Below, piece after piece: positions 31,368 to 39,267 of a stretch of 64,000 nucleotides of DNA. This DNA is from Capillimicrobium parvum (GTDB lineage Bacteria > Actinomycetota > Thermoleophilia > Solirubrobacterales > Solirubrobacteraceae), in contig NZ_CP087164.1 of assembly GCF_021172045.1 (NCBI RefSeq), forward strand, positions 5,270,001 to 5,334,000, written 5' to 3'. A program made the translations under genes and the position numbers. The notes below the pieces were generated by a model. It was not told the origin of the DNA. It searched no databases and saw only the letters and a program-made list of their open reading frames with translations. Numbering within the stretch: the first letter of the stretch is position 1; each line of letters begins with the position of its first letter.

Positions 31368-33151
31368 GGCTGCGGAAGGGCGTCGAGCCAGCGCAGCCAG
31401 ACGTCGAGGTTGACGAGCTGCCACAGGAACATCATGTGGTTCTCGGCCGGCCGGCCCGAGCGGACGATCTCGTCGTGCTCGTCGATCAGGCGGCGCACCT
31501 CGGTGAGGTCGTAGATGCCGCGGTCGAACGCCGCGCTGCCCACGACGTCGTGCAGCAGGTCGCGGCCCGGCCCCGAGAACCAGTTGTCCGCGGGCGCGTT
31601 CCAGCCCGTCTTCTTGATGCGCGTCCGCGTCTCCTCGGGCAGCAGGCCGCGCGTCGCCCGGCGCAGCAGCTGCTTCGTCACGCCCTCGTGGATCTTCAGC
31701 TCGCCCGGCACGCGGAACATGAGCTCGGCGAGGCGGTGGTCGAAGAACGGGTCGCAGTTGCGCAGCCCGGCGGCGTGGGTCTGGCGGTCCTCGGCGCGCA
31801 GGCAGCACGGCGCGGTCTCGCGGAACAGGTCCTGGTAGGTGCGGTTGCGCAGGTAGGACGCGAACACCCGGTCCATCACCGGGTCGAAGGTCCGCAGGTC
31901 GTAGAAGCCCGGCGCAAGGGCGGCGTCGTAACGCTCGATGCGGGCCCGGTCGGGCAGGATGCGGCCCGGCGTGTGCAGGTCCACGGTTCGCGCCAGGCCC
32001 GCCTCCATCGCGTCCCGGCTCTTGCGGAAGATCGGGTGGTCGTGGTGGCGCACCCACGCCTCGACCTCCTCGCGCAGCTGCGCCTCGCGGCCCGCGGCCC
32101 GCAGGTCGGCGAAGTTGAAGAAGAAGTACTCGTACTCCCCGGCGTTGAGCTCGTCGCCGCCCAGGCCGCCGAACAGCGTGTCGAAGCCGGCCTCGGCCAC
32201 GACGCCGCACAGCACGTGGTGCGACAGCCACGTCGCGGTGGCGACCGGCTCGTCGTGCGCGGCGACCATCTGCTCGACGAGGCCGACCACGTCGGGGCGG
32301 TTGCCGATCGGCACCTGGTGCCACCCGGCCACGGCGAGGTCGAGCATCGAGCGGATCTCGTCGGACTCGTCGTACTCGGCGTGCGCGTAGACCGTCGAGT
32401 ACGCGTGCTGCCGCTCGCCGCTGAGCGAGACCGCGCTCGCCAGGACCGAGGAGGAGTCCATGCCGCCCGACAGCGTGAACGCGGGCCGGCCGGCCGCGGC
32501 CAGCCGGATCCCGACCGCGTCGAGCAGCAGCTCGCGGTAGCGCTCGGCGAGCTCGTCCGGCGCGCCGTCGAGGTCGGGCGCCTCCTCGAGCGCCCACCAC
32601 GCCTCGCGCAGCGGCGGCTTGCCGGGGGCCACCCGCAGGAGGTGGCCGGCCGGAAGCTGGTCGATCGCCTCGTACGGCGACGCGGTGCGGTCGTTGTCGA
32701 ACGTGCGGTAGTGCGAGGCGGCGAAGCGGGCGACGAACGAGCGGCGCGGCGCGCGCGGGACGCCGGGCAGCGTGAGGAGCGCTCTCGGCCGGGACGCGAA
32801 CGCGCTGCCGTCGGCGAGGTGGAACAGCGGGCGCACACCGAAGCGGTCGCGCCCGAGCCACAGCGTGTCGCCGTCGCGCAGCGCGATCGCGCCGTCGAAG
32901 TTCAGGCGCCGCAGCGCCTCCGCGAAGCCATGCTCGCGGTACAGCCGCGCGACGAGGGCCGCGGCCGGCTCCCCGGCCCGCACCGCCGGCGCGTAGACCG
33001 TCCCGTCGACGACGACCGCCAGGCCGTCCTCGCGGTGGGCGTTCGCCGGGCCGGCGCCGACCCAGCCCAGCTCGCCCTCGACCCACGCCTCGCCCGGGCC
33101 GCTCTCGGCCAGCATCGCGCGCACCCGCGGCCCGCCCGCGATGCGGCTCAC
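31364..33151 (-). CDS. AsnB-like amidotransferase lacking the catalytic Cys2
   Basis: A 595-residue protein from a GTG start, coupled by GTGA to the upstream methyltransferase gene. Residues 1 to about 200 fold like a class II glutaminase (RRLNFDGAIALRDGDTLWLG; RDRFGVRPLFHLADGS) but the N-terminus is (M)SRIAGGPRVRAML with Ser, not Cys, at position 2 and none of the MCGI motif. The C-terminal synthetase domain has FTLSGGMDSSSVLASAV (PP-loop, about residue 230) and FGGLGGDELNAGEYEYFFF. It may use free ammonia, cyclise like beta-lactam synthetases, or use Ser2. Its placement between methyltransferase and cytidylyltransferase genes suggests amide formation on the sugar acid. Confidence 0.82.
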   Translation of the reverse strand: MSRIAGGPRVRAMLAESGPGEAWVEGELGWVGAGPANAHREDGLAVVVDGTVYAPAVRAGEPAAALVARLYREHGFAEALRRLNFDGAIALRDGDTLWLGRDRFGVRPLFHLADGSAFASRPRALLTLPGVPRAPRRSFVARFAASHYRTFDNDRTASPYEAIDQLPAGHLLRVAPGKPPLREAWWALEEAPDLDGAPDELAERYRELLLDAVGIRLAAAGRPAFTLSGGMDSSSVLASAVSLSGERQHAYSTVYAHAEYDESDEIRSMLDLAVAGWHQVPIGNRPDVVGLVEQMVAAHDEPVATATWLSHHVLCGVVAEAGFDTLFGGLGGDELNAGEYEYFFFNFADLRAAGREAQLREEVEAWVRHHDHPIFRKSRDAMEAGLARTVDLHTPGRILPDRARIERYDAALAPGFYDLRTFDPVMDRVFASYLRNRTYQDLFRETAPCCLRAEDRQTHAAGLRNCDPFFDHRLAELMFRVPGELKIHEGVTKQLLRRATRGLLPEETRTRIKKTGWNAPADNWFSGPGRDLLHDVVGSAAFDRGIYDLTEVRRLIDEHDEIVRSGRPAENHMMFLWQLVNLDVWLRWLDALPQP

Positions 33152-33834
33152 GAGCGACGCTCCCCGAGCAGGATCCGCCACTGGTGCGGGATGTCGACGA
33201 CCATCTCGGTGCCGTCGCCGGTGCGCTCGTCGCGGATGCGGGTGACCGCGAAGCCCTCGGCCTCCATGAGCCCGATCACCTCGTCGGCGGGATAGGTGTT
33301 GTGGTAGACGCGGATGTGGCGCTTGCCCTCGTCGAGGTACGGGTCGGGCGTGAAGCGGACCACGAGCTCGTCGCCGAGCGACTCGCGCAGCAGGATGCGC
33401 TTGCGCGCCGCGCGAAGCAGGCGCTCGAGCGGCGCGGCGTAGTGCGGGCTGTTCGTCAGCACGTTGAAGCACAGGACGTTGTCGTAGGAGCCCTCCGCCA
33501 GGTCCTCGATCGCGCCGAGCATGAAGCGCTCGGGCGCGAGGCCGGCCCGCGGCGCGACCTCGGCGCGTGCGAGGTCGACGAGCTCGGGCGTGTGGTCGAG
33601 CCCCCACCACTCGGGGATGAAGCCGCGCCGCCTGAACGACCACAGGTAGGAGCCGCCGCCGCAGCCCGCGTCGAGCAGGCTCTCGCCGGGCCCGATCAGC
33701 GGGCCGAGCACCGCCGCCGCCTGGGCGGCGCACGTCATCTCCTCGGCCTCGTCGCGCGCGCGCCTCCGGTAGAGGTCGAAGGTCGCGCGGTCGTTGGCCC
33801 AGGGATTGGCGTCCGGGTTGGCCGCCCCGGGCAC
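33148..33834 (-). CDS. Class I SAM-dependent methyltransferase
   Basis: A 228-residue protein. The GTG at 33834 overlaps the previous stop as TAGTG, giving (M)PGAANPDANPWANDRATFDL. Motif I is SLLDAGCGGGSYLWSFRRRG (about residues 49-68), followed by WGLDHTPELVDLARAEV, YDNVLCFNVLTNSPHYA and a C-terminal IRVYHNTYPADEVIGLMEAE. An ORF extension to 33930 is not supported. Substrate unknown; probably the sugar handled by the neighbouring AsnB-like protein. Confidence 0.83.
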   Translation of the reverse strand: MPGAANPDANPWANDRATFDLYRRRARDEAEEMTCAAQAAAVLGPLIGPGESLLDAGCGGGSYLWSFRRRGFIPEWWGLDHTPELVDLARAEVAPRAGLAPERFMLGAIEDLAEGSYDNVLCFNVLTNSPHYAAPLERLLRAARKRILLRESLGDELVVRFTPDPYLDEGKRHIRVYHNTYPADEVIGLMEAEGFAVTRIRDERTGDGTEMVVDIPHQWRILLGERRS

Positions 33835-34583
33835 TACTTCACCGCGTAGACGATGAGCATCGACTGCAGGTACGCGTCGTAGCCGCGCTTGCCGGCCTCG
33901 CTCGCCGGGATCTCGTACCGCGCCAGGCACGGCTCGACGAGGGAGAAGCCGTCGAACAGGCGGTGGATCTCGTCCTTCGTGAAGAAGTGCGAGAGCCCGA
34001 TGTTCGACAGGTAGAAGTTCGAGCCGCCCTCCTCGAGCTGCACCGTGCCCGGGTCATCGGCGAGCTGCTCGTGCTCGTGGCGACCGAAGACGGTGTGGCC
34101 CTGCTCGAGCATGTGGCCGACGAACACCCCGCCCGGGCGCAGGAGCCGGCCCACCTCGGCGAACGCGCGCTCGCGATCGCCGCGCGGCAGGTGCTGGAAG
34201 ACGCACGACTCGAGCAGGCCGTCCATCGACCCGTCCGCCCACGGCACGTCGGCCACGGAGCCCTCGACGAGCGCGCCGACCTGACCGGCGAAGCCGTGGC
34301 GGTCGAGGTTCTGCCGGGCCAGGTCGAGCGCCGTCGGCGCGATGTCGACGCCGGACACCGTCATGCCCTTCTCGGCCAGCCACACCAGGTTCGGGCCGGC
34401 GCCGCAGCCGAGCTCGGCGAAGTGCAGGTCCGCGATGCGATCGGCCTCGACACGGTCGCGCAGGTAGTAGGACACGGTGCGCACCAGCGCCTCGACCGGC
34501 GCGGTGTTGTAGGCGCCGCGGGCGACCTGCTCCTTGAAGGAGGTCTCCCAGGTCTCGCGCATCGCCTGATCGTTCGTGCTCAT
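33834..34583 (-). CDS. Class I SAM-dependent methyltransferase
   Basis: A 249-residue protein starting MSTNDQAMRETWETSFKEQV. Motif I is FAELGCGAGPNLVWLAEKGM (about residues 54-73), then VSGVDIAPTALDLARQNLDR, MDGLLESCVFQHLPRGDRER and LRPGGVFVGHMLEQGHTVFG. It is a second, different methyltransferase directly before the 33148-33834 one. Nine bases separate it from the upstream small gene. Role in the glycan pathway inferred from position. Confidence 0.85.
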   Translation of the reverse strand: MSTNDQAMRETWETSFKEQVARGAYNTAPVEALVRTVSYYLRDRVEADRIADLHFAELGCGAGPNLVWLAEKGMTVSGVDIAPTALDLARQNLDRHGFAGQVGALVEGSVADVPWADGSMDGLLESCVFQHLPRGDRERAFAEVGRLLRPGGVFVGHMLEQGHTVFGRHEHEQLADDPGTVQLEEGGSNFYLSNIGLSHFFTKDEIHRLFDGFSLVEPCLARYEIPASEAGKRGYDAYLQSMLIVYAVK

Positions 34584-34592
34584 AAGCGTTCC

Positions 34593-34982
34593 TCAGTCAA
34601 GCAGAGCGGCCAGGCGCTCCACGGCATCGTCGGTGTCCAGCCACGCCACCACGCGCATCCCCTCGGCCGCCAGGTACTCGGCGAACGCGGCGTCCCCGCC
34701 CTCCTCGACCGCGAGCAGGTACATCCGCGGGCGCTCGCCGTCCCGGCGCGGGACGCCCATGCACAGCACGGCGCGCAGGCCGTGCTCGGCCAGGCGCTGG
34801 TTCAGCGAGGGCGTCAGGTAATAGCCCCACGCCTTGCGCGTCACGTCGGCCTGCGAGCCGGCCGGGCCGCGGAGGGTCACGACCTCGTCGGCCTCGAGCG
34901 CGACGTCGGCGACGTGGCGCAGCGTGCCGCCGCGGGTCCCGACCCCGAACTCGCGGGGCGGCTCGATCGGTTCGATCCTCAC
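34593..34982 (-). CDS. Small uncharacterised protein between two AsnB-type genes
   Basis: A 129-residue soluble protein from a GTG start that overlaps the AsnB stop by GTGA. It reads RIEPIEPPREFGVGTRGGTL, then VADVALEADEVVTLRG, a DVTRKAWGYYLTPSLNQRLA motif, VLCMGVPRRDGERPRMYLLA and EYLAAEGMRVVAWLDTDDAV. The compact alpha/beta pattern suggests a single small domain. I do not recognise the family. Its fixed position directly after an AsnB gene suggests an accessory or substrate-carrier role; this is inference. Confidence 0.75.
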   Translation of the reverse strand: MRIEPIEPPREFGVGTRGGTLRHVADVALEADEVVTLRGPAGSQADVTRKAWGYYLTPSLNQRLAEHGLRAVLCMGVPRRDGERPRMYLLAVEEGGDAAFAEYLAAEGMRVVAWLDTDDAVERLAALLD

Positions 34983-36817
34983 GTCCCGTGCTCCTCGAGG
35001 AAGAGCTTCACGCAGAGGAAGTTGAACAGGAACTTGCTCTTGGAGTTCGGCAGCCACTCCTGCGTGAGCAGCTCGTGCACAGCGTCGCGGCGCACGAGCT
35101 CCCACACCGGCGAGTCGGCGCCGAGCTCCGCCTGCACCGCCGGGTCGTCGACGTCGAGGAAGTCGAGCACCGGCGCGTTGAAGCCGACCTTGCGGCGGTT
35201 GTCGAGGATCTTGTCGGGCACGATGCCCCGCATCGCGTCGCGCAGCACCGCCTTGGCCATGCCGCGCTGGACGAGGTGGCGGGTCGGCACCGAGCACGCC
35301 CACTCGTAGAGGTCGCGGTCCAGGAACGGCGAGCGGTTCTCGATCGAGAACGACATGGCGTTGAGGTCGTCCTCGTGGAGGATCACCGGGACCGACTCGT
35401 GGAAGAGCTCGTTGAGCATGCGGTTGCGCAGAAGGCGGTCGCCGGCGAGGTCGGCTTCGGTGAAGGGCTCGGTGAACGGGCGGGTGAGCATCGCCGAGAA
35501 CTCGCCGGCGTCCAGGTAGACGTGCTCGCGCCGCGCCGGGTCCTCGACGAGGTAGAACGGGTCCTGCAGGTACGGGTTGCGCACGATCGGGGCGATGTGC
35601 TCGCGCCAGTTGGCGACCGAGCGCTCGAACAGCTCGGCGTCGGGGTGCACGTCGCGCAGGTAGGCGAGGTGGTGGTCGTAGTAGCCCGAGTAGAGCTCGT
35701 CGGCCGCCGTCCCGCTGATCGACACGCGGTAGCCGTGCTCGTGGATCGACTGCATGAGCAGCCAGTGCGCGTAGTAGGTGATCGTGTACAGCGGCGCGTC
35801 GTGCCGGTGGACGAGCTCGCGCAGGCGCGGCAGGAAGCGGTCGGTGTCGACGGGGATCGCGGTGTGGCGCACCTGCAGCTGCGCGACCGCGTGGTCGACC
35901 ATGTCCTGCTCCTCGTAGCGCTCGTCGGAGTTGACGATCGTGAAGCCGTGGACGTCGTAGTCGAAGACGCGCTTGGCGATCGCGATGAGCGAGAGGGAGT
36001 CGATGCCGCCGCTCATGCAGAACGCCAGCGGCGTGTCGGCGCGCAGGCGCAGCTCGACGGAGCGGATGAGGCGCTCCCGGGTCCCCGCCACCGCCTCGTC
36101 GTAGCTCATCTCGGCACGCTCGTCGGGCGGCGCGGCGTCCCAGTAGCGGCGTTCGCGCTCACCGCCCGACCCCAGCTCGAGCACGATGCCCGGCCGGAGC
36201 TCCTCGACGCCTTCGAAGAACGTGGCGCGCGTCTTGTAGAGCGCCTTGTAGCCGTTGACGAGATACCGGCGCAGGTGCTCACGGTCCGGCTTCAACGGGC
36301 GGCCGGACAGAGCGGCGAGCAGCTTGACCTCGCTGCCGAAGTAGAGGCCGCCGTCGCCGTCGCGCAACAGGTACAGGGGCTTCTCGCCGAAGCGGTCGCG
36401 GCACAGCGCCACGACGCCGGAGGACTCGTCGTACGTGGCGAACGCCCACATCCCCTCGCAGCCGTCCAGCCCCTCGAAGCCGTGGCGGACGAGCTGGCGC
36501 AGCAGCACCTCGGTGTCGGACGTGGTCGCGAACGTCTCCCCGTGCGCCTCGAGCCCCTTGCGCACCTCCACGTAGTTGTAGAGCTCGCCGTTGTAGCTCA
36601 GCCATGTGCCGCCGACCCGGTAGGGCTGGTTGGAGCGCTCGTCGAAGTCGATGATCGTCAGGCGGGCGTGCAGCAGCGCGACGTGGCGGCCGTCGGCGGT
36701 CTGGAACGTGCGCGCGGTGCGGTCGTCGGGGCCGCGATGGCGCATGAGGCCCAGGGCCGCGTCGATGCGCTCGCGGTCGAGCGGCGCGCGCCCGACGTAG
36801 CCGGCGATCCCGCACAT
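34979..36817 (-). CDS. Asparagine synthase family amidotransferase (intact glutaminase)
   Basis: A 612-residue AsnB-type protein: MCGIAGYVGRAPLDRERIDA with Cys2, LMRHRGPDDR, LLHARLTIIDFDERSNQP, YNGELYNYVEV, then the synthetase PP-loop LAFCMSGGIDSLSLIAIAKR (about residue 260) and SGTAADELYSGYYDHHLAYL. The C-terminus ENRSPFLDRDLYEWACSVP and MRGIVPDKILDNRRKVGFNA are family-typical. It starts one base after the N-acetyl sugar amidotransferase gene, so it may supply or share ammonia with it, or amidate the sugar carboxylate itself. Asparagine as product is not assumed. Confidence 0.9.
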   Translation of the reverse strand: MCGIAGYVGRAPLDRERIDAALGLMRHRGPDDRTARTFQTADGRHVALLHARLTIIDFDERSNQPYRVGGTWLSYNGELYNYVEVRKGLEAHGETFATTSDTEVLLRQLVRHGFEGLDGCEGMWAFATYDESSGVVALCRDRFGEKPLYLLRDGDGGLYFGSEVKLLAALSGRPLKPDREHLRRYLVNGYKALYKTRATFFEGVEELRPGIVLELGSGGERERRYWDAAPPDERAEMSYDEAVAGTRERLIRSVELRLRADTPLAFCMSGGIDSLSLIAIAKRVFDYDVHGFTIVNSDERYEEQDMVDHAVAQLQVRHTAIPVDTDRFLPRLRELVHRHDAPLYTITYYAHWLLMQSIHEHGYRVSISGTAADELYSGYYDHHLAYLRDVHPDAELFERSVANWREHIAPIVRNPYLQDPFYLVEDPARREHVYLDAGEFSAMLTRPFTEPFTEADLAGDRLLRNRMLNELFHESVPVILHEDDLNAMSFSIENRSPFLDRDLYEWACSVPTRHLVQRGMAKAVLRDAMRGIVPDKILDNRRKVGFNAPVLDFLDVDDPAVQAELGADSPVWELVRRDAVHELLTQEWLPNSKSKFLFNFLCVKLFLEEHGT

Positions 36818-36818
36818 C

Positions 36819-37937
36819 TCAGGACCAGGGCCAGTCGTCGACGAGGAAGCCCTCGATCGTCCAGACGCCGTCGTCGCGCCGGGTCCAGACGTCGGGGTTG
36901 CGCCAGCGCTCGGCTCGGGCGAAGAAGTCGTCGGTGCCGATCCCGACGTAGGCCGAGAACTTGGCGATGTCGTCGTAGGGCGTCTCGTCGCCGAGCTCCC
37001 TGAGGCGCGCGATCGCCTCGTCGCGGGTGAGGCGCCCGTTGCGGATCTCCAGCGAGAGGTTGTCGAAGGAGCGCGTGAACCCGAACTTCGGCCACTTGAG
37101 GTGGTGGTGGATCGAGATGAAGTCGTCGTCGATGTCGGCGTGCGCGTAGACGCCGGTCCTCGGGCCCTCGTCGCGGGCGCGGAAGCCGTGCTCGGCGGCG
37201 ACGCGGGCGGTCATCTCGGGGTCCCAGCGCAGGTACTCGCCGAGGAACACCGCCTCGATGCCCTTGGCCTCGAGCTCGGCGTCGGTGGGGCCGAAGTACG
37301 GGGCGAGGTCGCGCTCGGTCAGCTCGTCCGACACCCAGTCGGCGGCCGTCGTGCCGTGGACGGCGCCGTAGCGGCGCACCCACTCGGCGTCGAGCCGGTG
37401 CGTGGCCGCCGTGTCGCCCACGTACTCGGCCGCCGAGTTCTCGCCCCACACGACGAGCGGCACGTCGTAGCGCGCCGCGACGGTCAGCGGGACGTTGAAC
37501 AGGGCCAGGTGCATCGGGATCGCGGTCGTGCCGAAGCGGTCCAGGCTGGCGAGCAGGAAGCGGCGCTCGACCAGCGGGCTGCAGGTGAAGTCGACGTGGT
37601 CGACGCCGAGGGAGATCAGGTTGTCGAGGTTCTGCTGGCCGAGCGGCGTGCGCCCGGGCGTGCGCCACGTCACGGCCAGGGGATGCAGCCCGTGCTCGAG
37701 GCAGGTGACGACCTGCCAGGTCGAGTCCTTGCCGCCGGAGACCGGGATCACGCAGTCCCAGCGGCGGTCCAGCGCACGGGTCCGCTCGACGAGCTCGCCG
37801 AACGCGGCGGCGCGCGCCGCCCAGTCGACCGCCTCGTCGCGGGTGCCGTGCGCACGGCAGGCGGAGCACACGCCCGCGGCATCGAGCACGATGCCGGGGC
37901 GCGTGTCGGGCAGGACACAGCGCGTGCACCAGTTCAC
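36819..37937 (-). CDS. N-acetyl sugar amidotransferase (WbpG/PseA family)
   Basis: A 372-residue protein from a GTG: (M)NWCTRCVLPDTRPGIVLDA with a zinc site of two Cys-X2-Cys pairs (WCTRCV near residues 3-6 and CSACRAHG near 24-27), then the ATP-pyrophosphatase loop VIPVSGGKDSTWQVVT (about residues 63-78). The C-terminal half includes YVGDTAATHRLDAEW, FLGEYLRWDPEMTARVAAEH and HHHLKWPKFGFTRSFDNLSL. Relatives make acetamidino groups on N-acetyl sugars. The ammonia source is normally HisH/HisF-like proteins, which are absent here; an AsnB gene follows after one base. It is the first gene of the 15-gene operon, with a TACGCT box nine bases upstream. Confidence 0.88.
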   Translation of the reverse strand: MNWCTRCVLPDTRPGIVLDAAGVCSACRAHGTRDEAVDWAARAAAFGELVERTRALDRRWDCVIPVSGGKDSTWQVVTCLEHGLHPLAVTWRTPGRTPLGQQNLDNLISLGVDHVDFTCSPLVERRFLLASLDRFGTTAIPMHLALFNVPLTVAARYDVPLVVWGENSAAEYVGDTAATHRLDAEWVRRYGAVHGTTAADWVSDELTERDLAPYFGPTDAELEAKGIEAVFLGEYLRWDPEMTARVAAEHGFRARDEGPRTGVYAHADIDDDFISIHHHLKWPKFGFTRSFDNLSLEIRNGRLTRDEAIARLRELGDETPYDDIAKFSAYVGIGTDDFFARAERWRNPDVWTRRDDGVWTIEGFLVDDWPWS

Positions 37938-37946
37938 GGGGCGAAG

Positions 37947-37952
37947 AGCGTA
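37947..37952 (-). promoter_or_regulatory. -10 box (TACGCT) heading the 15-gene operon
   Basis: TACGCT ends nine bases before the GTG at 37937; all following junctions to 23271 are overlaps or gaps of at most nine bases, so this is the likely single promoter. Confidence 0.5.
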
Positions 37953-37960
37953 GCCAGCGC

Positions 37961-37966
37961 TACCCT
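37961..37966 (+). promoter_or_regulatory. -10 box (TACCCT) of the divergent GT-B operon
   Basis: TACCCT ends eight bases before the ATG at 37975; nine bases separate it from the oppositely oriented TACGCT box. Confidence 0.5.
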
Positions 37967-37974
37967 CGCCCCCG

Positions 37975-39267
37975 ATGCGGCTGTTGGCGCACGACCACTA
38001 CTTCGCGCAGGACATCGCCGCGTTGGGCGACGCGCTCGAGCCCGGCGACCGCATCGAGGTCGTCTCGTTCGACGTCCTGCGCAGCGAGGCCATGCGCGTC
38101 CTCCCGGAGGAGGTGGCGACGAACCTCGAGCCCTTCACCCGGCCCGAGCACGCCGCGGCGCGCGCCGAGTGGGCGCGCCGGCTGCGGACGCTGCTGCACG
38201 AGCTCTGGATCCGCCACCGCTTCGACGCGTTCGTCTCCCCCTCGGACACGTTCTTCTACGTGCGGGCCGCGCCGGACGCGCTGCACGAGCTCGGCGTCCC
38301 GTTCGCGTGCGTGCAGAAGGAGACGACGATCTCGCCGTTCGTGATGCGCGCGCTCGTGGAGGACGTGCGCGACCACGCGCCGCCGATCGCGGACCTGACC
38401 ACCGTCTGCAGCGAGCGCAACCGCGACTTCTGGGTGCGCGCGGGCGCCGCGCCCGAGACGGTGCACGTGACCGGCCAGCCGCGCTTCGACGTCTACGGCC
38501 GGCGCCGGCGGCCGGCGCTGGAGTTCGGCTCCGGCGGGCCGGTCGTCCTGTTCTTCTCCTACATGCGCGAGGCCTACCACCCCAAGGAGTTCGTCGGCGG
38601 CGCACCGGGCTGGCAGGCGCTGCACGAGCAGACCGAGGAGGGGCTCTGGGAGCTCGCGCGCCGCGGCTGGCGCGTGCTGATCAAGCCGCACCCGCAGCAG
38701 CCGTTCGCCGAGGAGCGCCGGCGGATCGCGCGGGCGGCCGGCCCGCTGCTCGACGACCGCGTCTTCCTCGTCGACGCGCTGCACGACACGCGCGAGCTGA
38801 TCCTGGGCAGCGACGTGCTGGTGGGGTTCCTGACGACCGCGTTGATCGAAGGCCTGGCGGCGCGCAAGCCGATCGTCTACACGGGCTGGGATCCCGAGGC
38901 GCACGAGGTGGTCGACGACCTCATCCCCTTCCACCGCTGGGGCGACGTGCTCGACGTCGTGACCGACGCGGGCGCGCTGGCCGACACGGTGGCCGCCGCT
39001 CGGGGTCGCACCTGGAGCGCGGCGCAGGACGCGCGCGCCGGCGAGATCGTCGCCGAGCACCTCGGGCCGGTCGACGGGCGCGCCGCGCAGCGGGCGCTGG
39101 CGCTCATCCGGGCCGAGGTCGACGCGTTCGCCGCGGCGCGCACGCCGGAGGTCGAGGCGCGCCGCGCCGCGCTGGCCGCCCGGCGCCCGCCGCTGGAGCT
39201 CGGCCGCAAGGCGCGGGCCGGCGTGCGGCGGCTGCGGGCCACCGTCTCGGCCCTGTCCTCACGGTGA
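37975..39267 (+). CDS. GT-B fold polysaccharide biosynthesis protein (CDP-glycerol/capsule transferase-like)
   Basis: A 430-residue protein beginning MRLLAHDHYFAQDIAALGDA. Mid-protein features are DLTTVCSERNRDFWVRAG and VHVTGQPRFDVYG; the donor domain has GWRVLIKPHPQQPFAEERRR (the KPHP motif of CDP-glycerol and capsule glycosyltransferases, about residue 237) and DVLVGFLTTALIEGLAARKP with the late IVYTGWDP. It likely transfers a sugar or glycerol-phosphate in polymer assembly. GTGA overlap to the next gene means the two are translated together. No membrane span. Confidence 0.78.
   Translation: MRLLAHDHYFAQDIAALGDALEPGDRIEVVSFDVLRSEAMRVLPEEVATNLEPFTRPEHAAARAEWARRLRTLLHELWIRHRFDAFVSPSDTFFYVRAAPDALHELGVPFACVQKETTISPFVMRALVEDVRDHAPPIADLTTVCSERNRDFWVRAGAAPETVHVTGQPRFDVYGRRRRPALEFGSGGPVVLFFSYMREAYHPKEFVGGAPGWQALHEQTEEGLWELARRGWRVLIKPHPQQPFAEERRRIARAAGPLLDDRVFLVDALHDTRELILGSDVLVGFLTTALIEGLAARKPIVYTGWDPEAHEVVDDLIPFHRWGDVLDVVTDAGALADTVAAARGRTWSAAQDARAGEIVAEHLGPVDGRAAQRALALIRAEVDAFAAARTPEVEARRAALAARRPPLELGRKARAGVRRLRATVSALSSR

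Noticed and set aside
31364-33733. 789-residue version of the AsnB-like protein
   Set aside because: The extra N-terminal part is the methyltransferase gene read in the wrong frame; the GTGA overlap at 33148-33151 sets the start.
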